DNA of 64,000 nucleotides, taken from assembly GCA_052388455.1 (NCBI GenBank), contig JBQTIA010000011.1, positions 1 through 64,000 on the forward strand. The letters run 5' to 3'. The position numbers and the translations under genes are program-made. Position 1 is the stretch's first letter. Each line of letters begins with the position of its first letter. Under the pieces are notes generated by a model. The model was not told the DNA's origin, did not search any database, and worked only from the letters and a program-made list of their open reading frames with translations. Origin of the DNA: CAZSNH01 sp052388455. Lineage in GTDB: Bacteria > Pseudomonadota > Alphaproteobacteria > Rhizobiales > Hyphomicrobiaceae. This document shows, piece after piece, positions 16,618 to 24,786 of this stretch.

Positions 16618-18462
16618 CTAAGCCGTGCGCGCGCGATCACGGGGCTCTGCCGGCACGCTCTCCGCCATCTTCGCCTCCTCGATCGAATCCTCGGCAAAGA
16701 GCTTTTCCAGGGTGGCCGTGTCACCGCGGGCCTTTTCCTGAATTTTCTCGATGTCGGTGTAGTGCTTGTAGTCGTCGAGCAGGCGGCGTTCGTCGTGCCG
16801 GCGGAAGGTTGTCACGGTGCGCTCCGCCACGCGTTCCGAATGACCGAGCCCCTTCAACACCTGCCGCGTTGTTTCCAGCGCCGACAGGAAGGTTTCTCGC
16901 TGGATCAGCTTGACGCCGAGGTCGAGCAGGCGGTGGGCATGATTTCGGTTGCGCGCACGCGCGTAGATCGGAACGTGCGGCCAGGAGCTGGAGACCACCT
17001 CGGCGGTCCTCAGCGAGGCTTCGATGTCGTCGATGGCCAGCACGAAGGCGCGGGCATGGCCGATTTCCGCCGCAGCCAGAATGTCCGGACGGCTGGCGTC
17101 GCCGAAGAAGGCGACCGAGCCGAACTTCTTCACGAACTCCACCTGCTCGGCATTGATGTCGAGCGCCGTGAAGGGAATGCCCTTGGCGCGCAGCACGCGG
17201 GCGACGATCTGCCCGTAGCGCCCGAAGCCGGCAATGATCACGTGGCCGTCGTTGGCGGGTGGGGTGTCGTAGGCGGGCGGCTTACCTTTGACGAGGCGGG
17301 TGAGCGATCGATCGAGCAGGAGCAGCAAGGGTGTCGCGGCCATGGAGAGCGTGACGACGACGCTCATCAGGTCCGACTGACGGCGCGTCAGAACGCCCGC
17401 CGCGAGACCGGCGGCGAACAGCACGAACGCGAACTCTCCGCCCTGACTGAGAGCCAGCCCGAGTCGCCGGGAGCCTCGACCGTCGAGACCGCCGCGACGC
17501 CCGAGCAGGGCCAGCACGATGGCCTTGATCGCCACCAGTCCGAAGGCGAGGCCGACGACGAGCCAGGGATTTTCGATCAGCAGCCGGAGGTTCAAAGACA
17601 TGCCGATGGCAGTGAAGAAGAGACCGAGCAGCAGCCCCTCGAAGGGCGCGATGTCGGCTTCGAGCTGATGGCGGTAGGAGCTTTCCGCCAGCAGCGCGCC
17701 GGCGATGAAGGCTCCGAGCGAGGCCGAGACGCCGGCCTTCTGCATGAGGATGGCGAAGCCGACCACGGTGAGAAGCGCGGCGGCCGTCATCGCCTCCTTG
17801 ACGCGCGTCATGGCGATCAGGCGGAGCACGTAATCGAGCAGGAAATAGCCGACGACCGCCACGCCCGCGATAGTTCCGAGCGCCGTGGCCGCGCCGATCA
17901 GCGCATTGCCCGAGCCGGCGGCAGCGGCGCTGACGGCGCTGGTCGCGAAGAACGGCGCCAGCGCAATCAGCGGGATGGCCGCCAGATCCTGGAACAGCAG
18001 CACGGCGAAGGCGAGCCGCCCGTGCCGGGTGGCCAGTTCCCCGTTTTCTTCGAGCACCTGCAGCGCGAAGGCTGTGGACGACAGTGCGAGTGCAAACCCC
18101 GTGAACAGAGCGGCCTGCCACTTGAAGCCGAAGGCGAACGCCGCCGCCCCGATGACCAGCGCCGAAATCAGCACCTGCGAGCCGCCCAGTCCGAACATGG
18201 CAGTCCGCATCGACCAGAGCCGCAGAGGCCGGAGCTCCAGCCCGATGAGAAACAGCAGCAGCACGACGCCGAACTCGGCGAAGTGCAGGATTTCCTTGGC
18301 GTCGCTGGTCGAGAACAGGATGCGGACGCCATATGGCCCGAGCAGCACGCCGGCGATCAGGTATCCGAGCACCGAACCAATGCCGAGCGCCCGCGCCAGC
18401 GGGGCGGCGATGGCCAGCGCGGCCAGCAGGGTTGCGGCCTCGAGCAGGGTCACTTCCGGCAT
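16618..18462 (-). CDS. CPA2-family cation/H+ antiporter, KefB/KefC-like, with TrkA-N domain
   Basis: A 614-residue inner-membrane protein. Residues 1 to about 385 form a Na+/H+-exchanger domain of some 12 helices (GIGSVLGYLIAGVLLGPYG, LLLFLIGLELRP, LALSSTAFALQVL, FQDLAAIPLIAL, LSQGGEFAFVL). A RCK/TrkA-N Rossmann domain follows (HVIIAGFGRYGQIVARVL, LDINAEQVE, FFGDASRPDIL). This is the plan of glutathione-gated potassium efflux systems; the gating ligand cannot be read. I chose MPEVTLLEAAT (18462) because upstream codons are not family-like. It diverges from the ECF sigma gene across 165 bp. Confidence 0.9.
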   Translation of the reverse strand: MPEVTLLEAATLLAALAIAAPLARALGIGSVLGYLIAGVLLGPYGVRILFSTSDAKEILHFAEFGVVLLLFLIGLELRPLRLWSMRTAMFGLGGSQVLISALVIGAAAFAFGFKWQAALFTGFALALSSTAFALQVLEENGELATRHGRLAFAVLLFQDLAAIPLIALAPFFATSAVSAAAAGSGNALIGAATALGTIAGVAVVGYFLLDYVLRLIAMTRVKEAMTAAALLTVVGFAILMQKAGVSASLGAFIAGALLAESSYRHQLEADIAPFEGLLLGLFFTAIGMSLNLRLLIENPWLVVGLAFGLVAIKAIVLALLGRRGGLDGRGSRRLGLALSQGGEFAFVLFAAGLAAGVLTRRQSDLMSVVVTLSMAATPLLLLLDRSLTRLVKGKPPAYDTPPANDGHVIIAGFGRYGQIVARVLRAKGIPFTALDINAEQVEFVKKFGSVAFFGDASRPDILAAAEIGHARAFVLAIDDIEASLRTAEVVSSSWPHVPIYARARNRNHAHRLLDLGVKLIQRETFLSALETTRQVLKGLGHSERVAERTVTTFRRHDERRLLDDYKHYTDIEKIQEKARGDTATLEKLFAEDSIEEAKMAESVPAEPRDRARTA

Positions 18463-18574
18463 GGCCTCGTCCCAGTTCCCCGTTCCACGCGCTTGCCAAC
18501 GAAGGCGGCCCCGCGCCCTATTGCCACGACTGTTCGACCTCGTTCCGGCCCATGGACCGGGTTGCACGCCCAAC

Positions 18575-18604
18575 CGATCCAGTTTCCGGCACGCACCGTA
18601 GGCT
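18575..18604 (+). promoter_or_regulatory. Candidate ECF-sigma autoregulated promoter
   Basis: CGATCC (18575-18580), an 18-bp spacer, then TAGGCT (18599-18604), ending 23 bp before the sigma gene start. The layout resembles the TGATCC-N18-TAAGA type consensus described for Rhodobacter sphaeroides SigE, one mismatch away in the -35 element. A related CGATCCA lies upstream of the FAD-oxidoreductase operon at 24143-24148. Confidence 0.4.
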
Positions 18605-18627
18605 GTCCACGGACAAGGGGGTCAGCT

Positions 18628-19227
18628 ATGCTTCACGCTTCGGTATCGACGGCGGGCGCGTGCCGCTCGCCCATGATCGCAAGCAAGAAGACGATGGCTG
18701 ATCTCCTGCACCGAGTAGCGCGGAACGGCGACGCGGAGGCTTTTCGTAAGCTCTTCCAATCCTTTGCCCCGCGCGTCAAGGCATACATGATGCGCCAGGG
18801 CTCGGACGCCAACACGGCCGAGGACCTGGCCCAGGAAACGCTGTTGACCGTCTGGCGCAAGGCTCAGCTCTATTCCGACGAGAAGGGCAGTGCGACGACC
18901 TGGATTTTCACGATCGCCCGTAATCTGAGGATCGATCGGCTGCGTAGAGAGATGGCGTGGCAGCCGATGCCGGAAGGGGCTGACGAAGAGCCCTCGGACG
19001 ATCCAGCTCCCGACGAGGAAGTGTCTCAGCGGGAGCGTCGGGAGCGAGTCCGGGCGGTCATGAAGTCGTTACCTGCGGATCAGACCGAAGTGGTGACACT
19101 GTCGTATATCGAAGGTTTGTCGCACAGCGAGATCGCCGAAAAGCTCGGCCTGCCGCTGGGCACCGTGAAATCGAGGATGCGGCTCGCGTATCAGAAAATT
19201 CGCGATGCCGTCGAGGACTTGCAATAG
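18628..19227 (+). CDS. rpoE: ECF RNA polymerase sigma factor, RpoE/ECF11-like
   Basis: A 199-residue group 4 sigma factor. Sigma-2 is seen in DAEAFRKLFQSFAPRVKAY, DLAQETLLTVWRKA and TWIFTIARNLRIDRLRR; sigma-4 in VVTLSYIEGLSHSEIAEKLG and GTVKSRMRLAYQKIR. An acidic linker (EEPSDDPAPDEE) joins them. It precedes a ChrR-type anti-sigma by one base, which marks the singlet-oxygen-responsive ECF11 group. I chose the ATG at 18628 because AAGGGGG lies six bases upstream; MIASKK (18673) and MADLLHR (18694) are alternatives. The same frame stays open far upstream, but that part is antisense to the antiporter. Confidence 0.92.
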   Translation: MLHASVSTAGACRSPMIASKKTMADLLHRVARNGDAEAFRKLFQSFAPRVKAYMMRQGSDANTAEDLAQETLLTVWRKAQLYSDEKGSATTWIFTIARNLRIDRLRREMAWQPMPEGADEEPSDDPAPDEEVSQRERRERVRAVMKSLPADQTEVVTLSYIEGLSHSEIAEKLGLPLGTVKSRMRLAYQKIRDAVEDLQ

Positions 19228-19228
19228 A

Positions 19229-19882
19229 ATGTCGATCAAGCACCATCCCGATGTTTCGAACCTGATGAGCTGCGCGGCCGGTAGTCAGCCGGAGTCCGTC
19301 GCGGCCGTCATGGCGGCCCACATTTCGATGTGCCACGTCTGCGCGGGTGAATTGCGCCGCATGGAGGAGATCGGTGCGGCCCTGTTCGAGGAGGTGAAAC
19401 CAGCAACGCTCGGACGCAGCGCGCCGATCATGGAGGCGCGCGCCGGCGAGGCGAACGGAGATACGGCGAGGACCGTCAGCAGCGCGGAGAGGAACGGTGA
19501 CGTGCCGGCGGCGCTGGTCCCCCTGCTCGGTCACAACCTCGACGATATCCCCTGGAAGCGCCTCGGCCCCGGCCTCTGGCATTACCCTCTGCCGCTGTCG
19601 AAGAACGCGCGCGGCGATCTCCGCCTGTTCAAAGTCGCACCCGGAAAAGCGCTGCCCGACCATGGTCACGGCGGGACGGAGCTGACCCTGACACTGCGGG
19701 GCAGCTATCACGATCGCATCGGCGAGTTCCGCAAGGGCGATGTGGCCGATCTCGACGAGAACATCGAGCATCAGCCGGTGGCCGACGCGAGCGAAGGCTG
19801 CATCTGTCTGGTGGCCAGCGAAGGTAAGGCAAAGTTCAAGAGCCTGCTCGCCCGGCTGGTGCAACCGCTGACCGGCCTGTAG
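19229..19882 (+). CDS. chrR: ChrR-type zinc anti-sigma factor with cupin domain
   Basis: A 217-residue anti-sigma that should bind the sigma encoded one base upstream. The N-terminal zinc anti-sigma domain has H6, H31, C35 and C38 (HISMCHVC), the ligand positions known in R. sphaeroides ChrR. The C-terminal cupin carries H145, H147, E151 and H181 (DHGHGGTE...EHQP), consistent with a second metal site used in release of the sigma factor under singlet oxygen or organic peroxide stress. Length matches the family. The start follows the sigma stop so closely that translational coupling is likely. Confidence 0.93.
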   Translation: MSIKHHPDVSNLMSCAAGSQPESVAAVMAAHISMCHVCAGELRRMEEIGAALFEEVKPATLGRSAPIMEARAGEANGDTARTVSSAERNGDVPAALVPLLGHNLDDIPWKRLGPGLWHYPLPLSKNARGDLRLFKVAPGKALPDHGHGGTELTLTLRGSYHDRIGEFRKGDVADLDENIEHQPVADASEGCICLVASEGKAKFKSLLARLVQPLTGL

Positions 19883-19920
19883 GGTCATACCGTTCGAACG
19901 CGGCGACCGAGGGCGGACGG

Positions 19921-20688
19921 GTGGCATCAGGATCAGAATGGCGCACGGCATGGATCGCTGGCGCGTCCACGGGCATCGGACGGGAGCTTGCCATCGCGCT
20001 GGCCAAGCGCGGTGTGAAAGTCGCGGTCTCCGCGCGGTCCACTGATACGCTGGACGAGCTGGCCGCCAGCAACAGCGGAATTTTCGCGTTTCCTGTGGAT
20101 GTGACGGACCGCGCCGGTATTGCCGCGACGGTCGCCGCCATCAAGGACAAGCTCGGGGCTATCGATCTGGCCATCCTCAACGCTGGTATCTGGCAGCCGA
20201 TGGGCACACGACCCTTCGATGCCGGAAAGAACGCCACGTCGATGAGCGTCAACTACCAGGGCGTCTGCAACGCGCTCGAAGCGATCATGCCGGATATGAT
20301 CTCCGCCAAGAGCGGGCGCATCGGGCTCGTATCCTCGGTTGCCGGCTACCGCGGTCTGCCGAAGGCCGCCGCCTACGCGCCGAGCAAGGCGGCGGTGATC
20401 AGCTTAGCGGAGGTGCTGGCGCCGGAACTCGCCCGCTCGGGAGTCGTTCTGAGCGTCATCAATCCGGGTTTCGTCGAGACGCCGATGACCGCCGTCAACG
20501 ACTTCCCGATGCCCTTCATCATCAAGGCCGACGACGCGGCCGAACGCATCCTGAAGGGGCTGGCGACCGGCCGCTTCGAGATCGCGTTTCCCTGGCAGCT
20601 CGTATGGCTTCTGAAGACGTTCCGCGTGCTGCCCTACCCGGTCTTCATGTGGTACGTGCGAACGTTCATGACGCCCCACGCGAAATAA
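19921..20688 (+). CDS. Short-chain dehydrogenase/reductase
   Basis: A 255-residue Rossmann-fold oxidoreductase. It has the cofactor motif GASTGIG near residue 16, NAG near 90, the catalytic Ser in SSVAGYRG and the YxxxK pair as YAPSK. A hydrophobic C-terminal stretch (WQLVWLLKTFRVLPYPVFMWYV) suggests membrane association or a lipid substrate. The start is GTG. It follows chrR by 38 bp on the same strand and converges with the CFA-synthase-like operon. SDR genes with this hydrophobic tail are common in ECF-ChrR neighbourhoods, so a role in lipid-related stress metabolism is inferred. Confidence 0.88.
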   Translation: MASGSEWRTAWIAGASTGIGRELAIALAKRGVKVAVSARSTDTLDELAASNSGIFAFPVDVTDRAGIAATVAAIKDKLGAIDLAILNAGIWQPMGTRPFDAGKNATSMSVNYQGVCNALEAIMPDMISAKSGRIGLVSSVAGYRGLPKAAAYAPSKAAVISLAEVLAPELARSGVVLSVINPGFVETPMTAVNDFPMPFIIKADDAAERILKGLATGRFEIAFPWQLVWLLKTFRVLPYPVFMWYVRTFMTPHAK

Positions 20689-20718
20689 TGCTCAAGACGT
20701 GCCTCTCACGAATTGCAC

Positions 20719-21975
20719 TCAGGCCCGCTTGTGCAGACGGTAGGTGCCGACGTCGCAGACGCCGCGCTCGAAGCCGACTTCGCAATAGATGAGATAATAC
20801 TCCCACATCCGCCGGAAGCGCTCGTCGAAGCCGAGATCGGCAATGGCCGGCCAGGCGGCGCGGAACCGGCGGCGCCATTCGGCGAGCGTCCAGGCGTAGC
20901 TGGCGCCGAAGCGCTGCACGGTCTCGAACTCCAGCCCGACGCGCTCCGCGTGCTGGCGCATCAGGGTCACGGTGGGAAGCATTCCACCCGGAAAGATGTA
21001 GCGCTGGATGAAGTCCGGCCGCGAGCGGTAGAGTGCGAAATCCTCCTCTCGGATCGTGATCGCCTGCAGTACTGCCGTGCCGCCGCGCTTCAAACGTTCG
21101 GCGATGGTGGCGAAATACGTCGGCCAGTGCGCCTCGCCGACCGCCTCGATCATCTCGATTGACACCAGCCGGTCGAACGTCCCGGCAAGGTCGCGGTAGT
21201 CCTGAAAGCGGACTTCGGCGGCGTCCCCGAGCCCGGCCGCGGATAGTCGCTGGCTTGTATAGGCCAATTGCTCGTTCGAGACAGTAATGGCGGTGACGTC
21301 GGAGCCGGCGCGCGCCGCCCGCTCCGCCATGCCGCCCCACCCGCAGCCGATCTCGAGCAGCCGCTGGCCGGGCTTGAGTTCCAGAGCGTCGAGGGTCAGC
21401 GCATATTTCGCCTCCTGCGCCGATTCCAGTGTTTGCCCCTCCTGCTGCCGAAGCGCGCTGGAGTAGGTCATGCCGGGATCGAGCCAGCGCTCGTAGAAGG
21501 CGTTGCCCAGGTCGTAGTGGGCCGCGATGTTTCGGCGGCTCCCTTCGCGAGTGTTGTCGCGCTCCTGGTGCCAGGAGCGGTCCGAGCCGCTGACCTCGAA
21601 CCGGCCGCGCCCCGAAGAGACGAGCGTCTCGTAGTTGTCGAGAAAATAGCGGATCAGGTCGCCGAGATCGTCGGTCTCGATCTCGCCGCGCATGAAGCTC
21701 TCGGCAAAGCCGAGCCCACCGCGTCGCACCGAACGCCACAGCGGCCAGAACGATTTCAAGTGCAGATGAGCGGTCGCCGCGCCGGAGCCAATGTTCGTGC
21801 TCCCCAACGTGCGGTGCGTGCCGGACGGCAGCCCGACCGCGATCGGCGACAACCCTGCCCGCTCGAAAGTCCGGCACGCGGCCGACAGCAGTGCCTCGTC
21901 CCGGAGCCGGGCGAGCCGGCCTCCGGCGCGCGGTCCGGCGGCGCCGGCCGGACCCCTTTTGAATTCGGAACTCAA
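20719..21975 (-). CDS. Cyclopropane-fatty-acyl-phospholipid synthase-like methyltransferase
   Basis: A 418-residue SAM-dependent lipid methyltransferase. An N-terminal lipid-binding region (SFMRGEIETDDLGDLIRYF) precedes the catalytic domain: NIAAHYDLGNAFYERWLDPGM, the SAM motif LLEIGCGWGGMAERAA, EMIEAVGEAHWPTYF and YIFPGGMLP, all family hallmarks. It probably methylates unsaturated acyl chains of membrane phospholipids. It starts with TTG in a TTGA overlap with the DUF1365 stop, behind a strong GAGGGGGAAAC ribosome site. In related ChrR regulons similar enzymes are part of the singlet-oxygen response; whether the product here is cyclopropane, methylated or furan fatty acid is unknown. Confidence 0.92.
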   Translation of the reverse strand: MSSEFKRGPAGAAGPRAGGRLARLRDEALLSAACRTFERAGLSPIAVGLPSGTHRTLGSTNIGSGAATAHLHLKSFWPLWRSVRRGGLGFAESFMRGEIETDDLGDLIRYFLDNYETLVSSGRGRFEVSGSDRSWHQERDNTREGSRRNIAAHYDLGNAFYERWLDPGMTYSSALRQQEGQTLESAQEAKYALTLDALELKPGQRLLEIGCGWGGMAERAARAGSDVTAITVSNEQLAYTSQRLSAAGLGDAAEVRFQDYRDLAGTFDRLVSIEMIEAVGEAHWPTYFATIAERLKRGGTAVLQAITIREEDFALYRSRPDFIQRYIFPGGMLPTVTLMRQHAERVGLEFETVQRFGASYAWTLAEWRRRFRAAWPAIADLGFDERFRRMWEYYLIYCEVGFERGVCDVGTYRLHKRA

Positions 21976-22757
21976 GTTTCCCCCTCGACTTCGGCATGAG
22001 TGACGGAATAAGCCGGCGAGCGGTGGCGCTCCGAAAGAGGAACCCCTTTCAGCCACAGCTTCAAGGCTTCGACGTGAATGGCGGTGATGACCTTCAGAGT
22101 CATCAGCGGAAAGCGCAGCATCAGTCCGGCCAGCGTGCGGTCGGTAAGCGGCTCGGCACGACCGGCGAAATGCGTTTTGAGCAGTGGCCCGTCGGGGTCG
22201 CGGAACTGCACGCCGACCAGCAGGCTCTCGCCCGGCTCAGTGACGCGGAACCCGTAGCGTCCGGAGCCGGCGGCGAAGGGAGAGACGTACATCTGCTTGG
22301 GAGAGGACTGGGCGAAGACGCCGTCCCGATTTGTGCCCGCCCTGACGACGTAGCTCTTGCGCTCGCCGAAGGTGTTGTTGACCTCATAAATCAGCGCTGC
22401 GAGACGGTCCCCGGCATCGAACGCATAGTAGACGCTGAGCGGGTTGAACACGTAGCCGAGCACGCGCGGGTAGGCGAGGAGGAGGATGCGCCCGCCGCCT
22501 GTGTCGATGCCGGCGCGGGCCAGGACTTCGCGGGCCTGCTCGGCAACCGGCGTGCCGTCGCCCTTGCCGTGATCGCGGTCGTGGAAGCTCAGAAGGCCGA
22601 AGCGGTTGCGATTGAAGCACCAGAGCCGCGCGGCACATTCATCGATGCGATCGACATCGAGCAGCAGCGAAAACACCCGATAGCTGAGGGCGTGCGGGCG
22701 CGGGCGCAGGCGCTTGTGAACTACGGTCCCGGTATAAGCGGCCCCAGCGGACATCAT
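21972..22757 (-). CDS. DUF1365 domain-containing protein
   Basis: A 261-residue protein of the DUF1365 family, with the conserved HALSYRVFSLLLDVD start, RILLLAYPRVLGYVFNPLSVYY, YEVNNTFGERKSYV and KQMYVSPFA. It is nearly always encoded between an FAD-dependent amine-oxidase-like protein and a CFA-synthase-like protein, as here. The biochemical role is not established; a part in fatty-acyl modification is inferred from context. The start overlaps the FAD-protein stop by 4 bp (ATGATG) and its stop overlaps the next gene. A long open frame upstream, to 23180, is a shadow of the FAD gene. Confidence 0.92.
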   Translation of the reverse strand: MMSAGAAYTGTVVHKRLRPRPHALSYRVFSLLLDVDRIDECAARLWCFNRNRFGLLSFHDRDHGKGDGTPVAEQAREVLARAGIDTGGGRILLLAYPRVLGYVFNPLSVYYAFDAGDRLAALIYEVNNTFGERKSYVVRAGTNRDGVFAQSSPKQMYVSPFAAGSGRYGFRVTEPGESLLVGVQFRDPDGPLLKTHFAGRAEPLTDRTLAGLMLRFPLMTLKVITAIHVEALKLWLKGVPLSERHRSPAYSVTHAEVEGET

Positions 22758-24091
22758 GGCACGATCATTCCCGTGGTCCCACCTACCCTTGTCGAGGGAA
22801 GCTGCAGCCGGTCCGACTGTCCCTCGACGTCCCACGGGCGGCGAATGTCCCCCATCTCCTCGGCGGCGGCAAGTCCAGCCTGCAAGGCATCCTCGTGGAA
22901 GCCGAAGGCAAAGTAGCTGCCCGCGAACCATGTCCGCCGCCGGCCCTGCAGCGACCACAACCGCCGCTGGGCCGCGATGGCCGGACCATCGAACACCGGA
23001 TGGGAATAGGCCAGCCGAACCACAATCGAACGCTCCGCGATCGGAGCGTCGGGATTGATCGAAACGAAAAAGTCGATGTCTGTGTCGAGAGGCTGCAGGC
23101 GGTTCATCCAGTACGTCAGAGATACGCCGGGCGGACCCTCGCCTTTGCCCCCGCCCCGCCGGTAGTTCCAACTCGACCAAACATGCTTACGCCTGGGCAT
23201 CAACGCCGGATCGGTGTGCAGCACGGCATCGTTGCGGGAATAGCCGAAGGCGCCGAGCAGAGCCTTCTCGTCGGCGTCCGCATCGGTTAGAAGTGAAAGC
23301 GCCTCGTCGGCATGGCAGGCGATCAGACAGCGATCGAAGCGCGACGAATGTCCGTCCGCCGTCCGCACGGTTACGCCGCCGGGGCCGCGCAGCACCGAGA
23401 CGACAGCATCACCTTTTGCGACCGTGCCGCGAAAGTCTTCGACCACGCGCCGGACATAAGTTCGGCTGCCGCCGACGACCGTCCGCCATTCGGGGCGGTT
23501 GCTCATCTGCAAAAGACCGTGGTTGGCGAAAAAGCGGACGAATGCGAGCGCCGGAAAATCCAGCACGCGCGCCGACGGCGTCGACCATATGGCGGCACCC
23601 ATCGGAACGATGTGACGCTCGACGAACCAGCGGGAGAAGCGATTGGCCTCGAGCCAGCGGCCGAGCGACAGCGTCTCGCCGCCGCCCGACTTGCGCAGAT
23701 CGTCAGCCATGCGGAAGAAGCGCACGATGTCGGCGGCCATGCGCCAGTGGCGGGGCGAGGCGAGGTTCGAGCGCTGGCCGAAATAACCGCCGACGCCGTT
23801 GCCGTTGTACTCGTAGGCGCCGCCGTCGAGCGACACGGCGAAACTCATCTCGGTCTTCGCAGTCGGCACTTTGAGATGCTCGAACAGCGCCACGAGATTG
23901 GGGTAGCACTGCGTGTTGTAGACGATGAAGCCGGTGTCGACGGGAACACGACCGCCCGGACCGGCATCGAAGGTGTTGGCATGACCGCCGAGCCGCATTT
24001 CGCGCTCGAAGAGCACGACATCATGCCTGCGGGAGAGCAGCCATGCGGCGCTGAGGCCGGCGATGCCGGCGCCGACAACGGCGATCTTCAC
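22754..24091 (-). CDS. FAD-dependent oxidoreductase (amine oxidase family)
   Basis: A 445-residue flavoprotein. The N-terminal dinucleotide motif IAVVGAGIAGLSAAWLLSRRH leads into FEREMRLGGHANTFD. Family markers VDTGFIVYNTQCYPNL, AAIWSTPSARVLDFPA and NRPEWRTVVGGSRTYV follow. It belongs to the amine-oxidase-like group seen with DUF1365 and CFA-like genes, probably oxidising or desaturating a lipid or pigment-related substrate. I prefer the GTG start at 24091, which has GAAGGA eight bases upstream; the ATG at 24100 lies on top of that ribosome site. It is the first gene of the three-gene operon. Confidence 0.9.
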   Translation of the reverse strand: MKIAVVGAGIAGLSAAWLLSRRHDVVLFEREMRLGGHANTFDAGPGGRVPVDTGFIVYNTQCYPNLVALFEHLKVPTAKTEMSFAVSLDGGAYEYNGNGVGGYFGQRSNLASPRHWRMAADIVRFFRMADDLRKSGGGETLSLGRWLEANRFSRWFVERHIVPMGAAIWSTPSARVLDFPALAFVRFFANHGLLQMSNRPEWRTVVGGSRTYVRRVVEDFRGTVAKGDAVVSVLRGPGGVTVRTADGHSSRFDRCLIACHADEALSLLTDADADEKALLGAFGYSRNDAVLHTDPALMPRRKHVWSSWNYRRGGGKGEGPPGVSLTYWMNRLQPLDTDIDFFVSINPDAPIAERSIVVRLAYSHPVFDGPAIAAQRRLWSLQGRRRTWFAGSYFAFGFHEDALQAGLAAAEEMGDIRRPWDVEGQSDRLQLPSTRVGGTTGMIVP

Positions 24092-24118
24092 GGCGAACAT
24101 CCTTCACGCACGGCACGC

Positions 24119-24148
24119 GGCGCACGGCATACGAGGTTTATTGGATCG
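24119..24148 (-). promoter_or_regulatory. Possible ECF-sigma site upstream of the lipid operon
   Basis: On the minus strand CGATCCA (from 24148) is followed, at the spacing used upstream of the sigma gene, by CCGTGCGCC instead of CCGTAGGC. The -35-like part is shared with 18575-18581, but the -10-like part is poor. It would place transcription start about 20-30 bp ahead of the GTG start at 24091. Confidence 0.25.
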
Positions 24149-24310
24149 TCTCCGCGTCGGTTCGGACGTCGTTGACGCTTCGATAACCTTAACCTGGAAT
24201 TTACCAATCTTGCATTATCGTGAATGGGCGTCGGTGACGAACTTTCCAGGAGAAACGACCAACGTAGCCGATGCATGTCGAGCAACTGTCCAAGTACAAG
24301 GGTTCACACG

Positions 24311-24532
24311 ATGTCTGTTGATCTTGTCTTGCGTGCAATAGCGACCCTCACCTGCATGTACACAGCAGGTCTCTTCATAACTCTCACCAGCATAGCCGCC
24401 CTCAACGCCGCCAGCCCCGGACCGCTCTGCGGTCCTGCCGGCTGTCTGGCCACGATAGCCGCTCCCGCCCCGCCCGAGATACGCCTTGCCGCGGCGCATG
24501 AGCTGAGCCGGATGCACAAAGGCCGAACCTGA
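24311..24532 (+). CDS. Possible small membrane or secreted protein
   Basis: A 73-residue frame, MSVDLVLRAIATLTCMYTAG and then a hydrophobic stretch ending in SIAALNAASPGP, followed by a short Cys/Ala/Pro tail with LCGPAGCLATI. The first half reads as one membrane helix or a signal anchor. No family is recognised and no clear ribosome site precedes the ATG. It sits alone in a gene-poor stretch between two minus-strand genes, and chance cannot be excluded. Confidence 0.35.
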   Translation: MSVDLVLRAIATLTCMYTAGLFITLTSIAALNAASPGPLCGPAGCLATIAAPAPPEIRLAAAHELSRMHKGRT

Positions 24533-24786
24533 CGCCGCGCCGGCCGACGGTGCCCTCGACGTTCACCGGCTGGCCGGAGCGAACCCACTGCTGCTGATCC
24601 CCAAATCCCACGTCATCACCAAGCCCAGCCGTCCGATACCTGCCCGGTCCTGACCGGACGGCCAAATCTTCTCCGACGACCTCGGCTGGACCTCGCGATC
24701 GCGTCCACCGCGCAGGGCGCGCGGCAGACCCACCTGCCACACGTCCGTTCGCCTCAACCGCACGCTTAATGCAGGAAGCGCGTTCT
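24533..24786. other. Gene-free stretch between the small ORF and kdsA
   Basis: About 250 bp. Frames are open on both strands, but their translations are Arg/Pro-rich shadows with no motif. No hairpin with a T tract and no tRNA-like T-loop is visible. Confidence 0.3.

Noticed and set aside
16762..18627. 620-codon upstream extension of the sigma-factor frame
   Set aside because: The extension is antisense to the KefB/C-like antiporter and highly charged; the sigma domain begins after 18628.
24188..24206. TTAA-N7-TTTA as a CtrA site
   Set aside because: One mismatch to TTAA-N7-TTAA in an AT-richer patch; no cell-cycle gene is adjacent.
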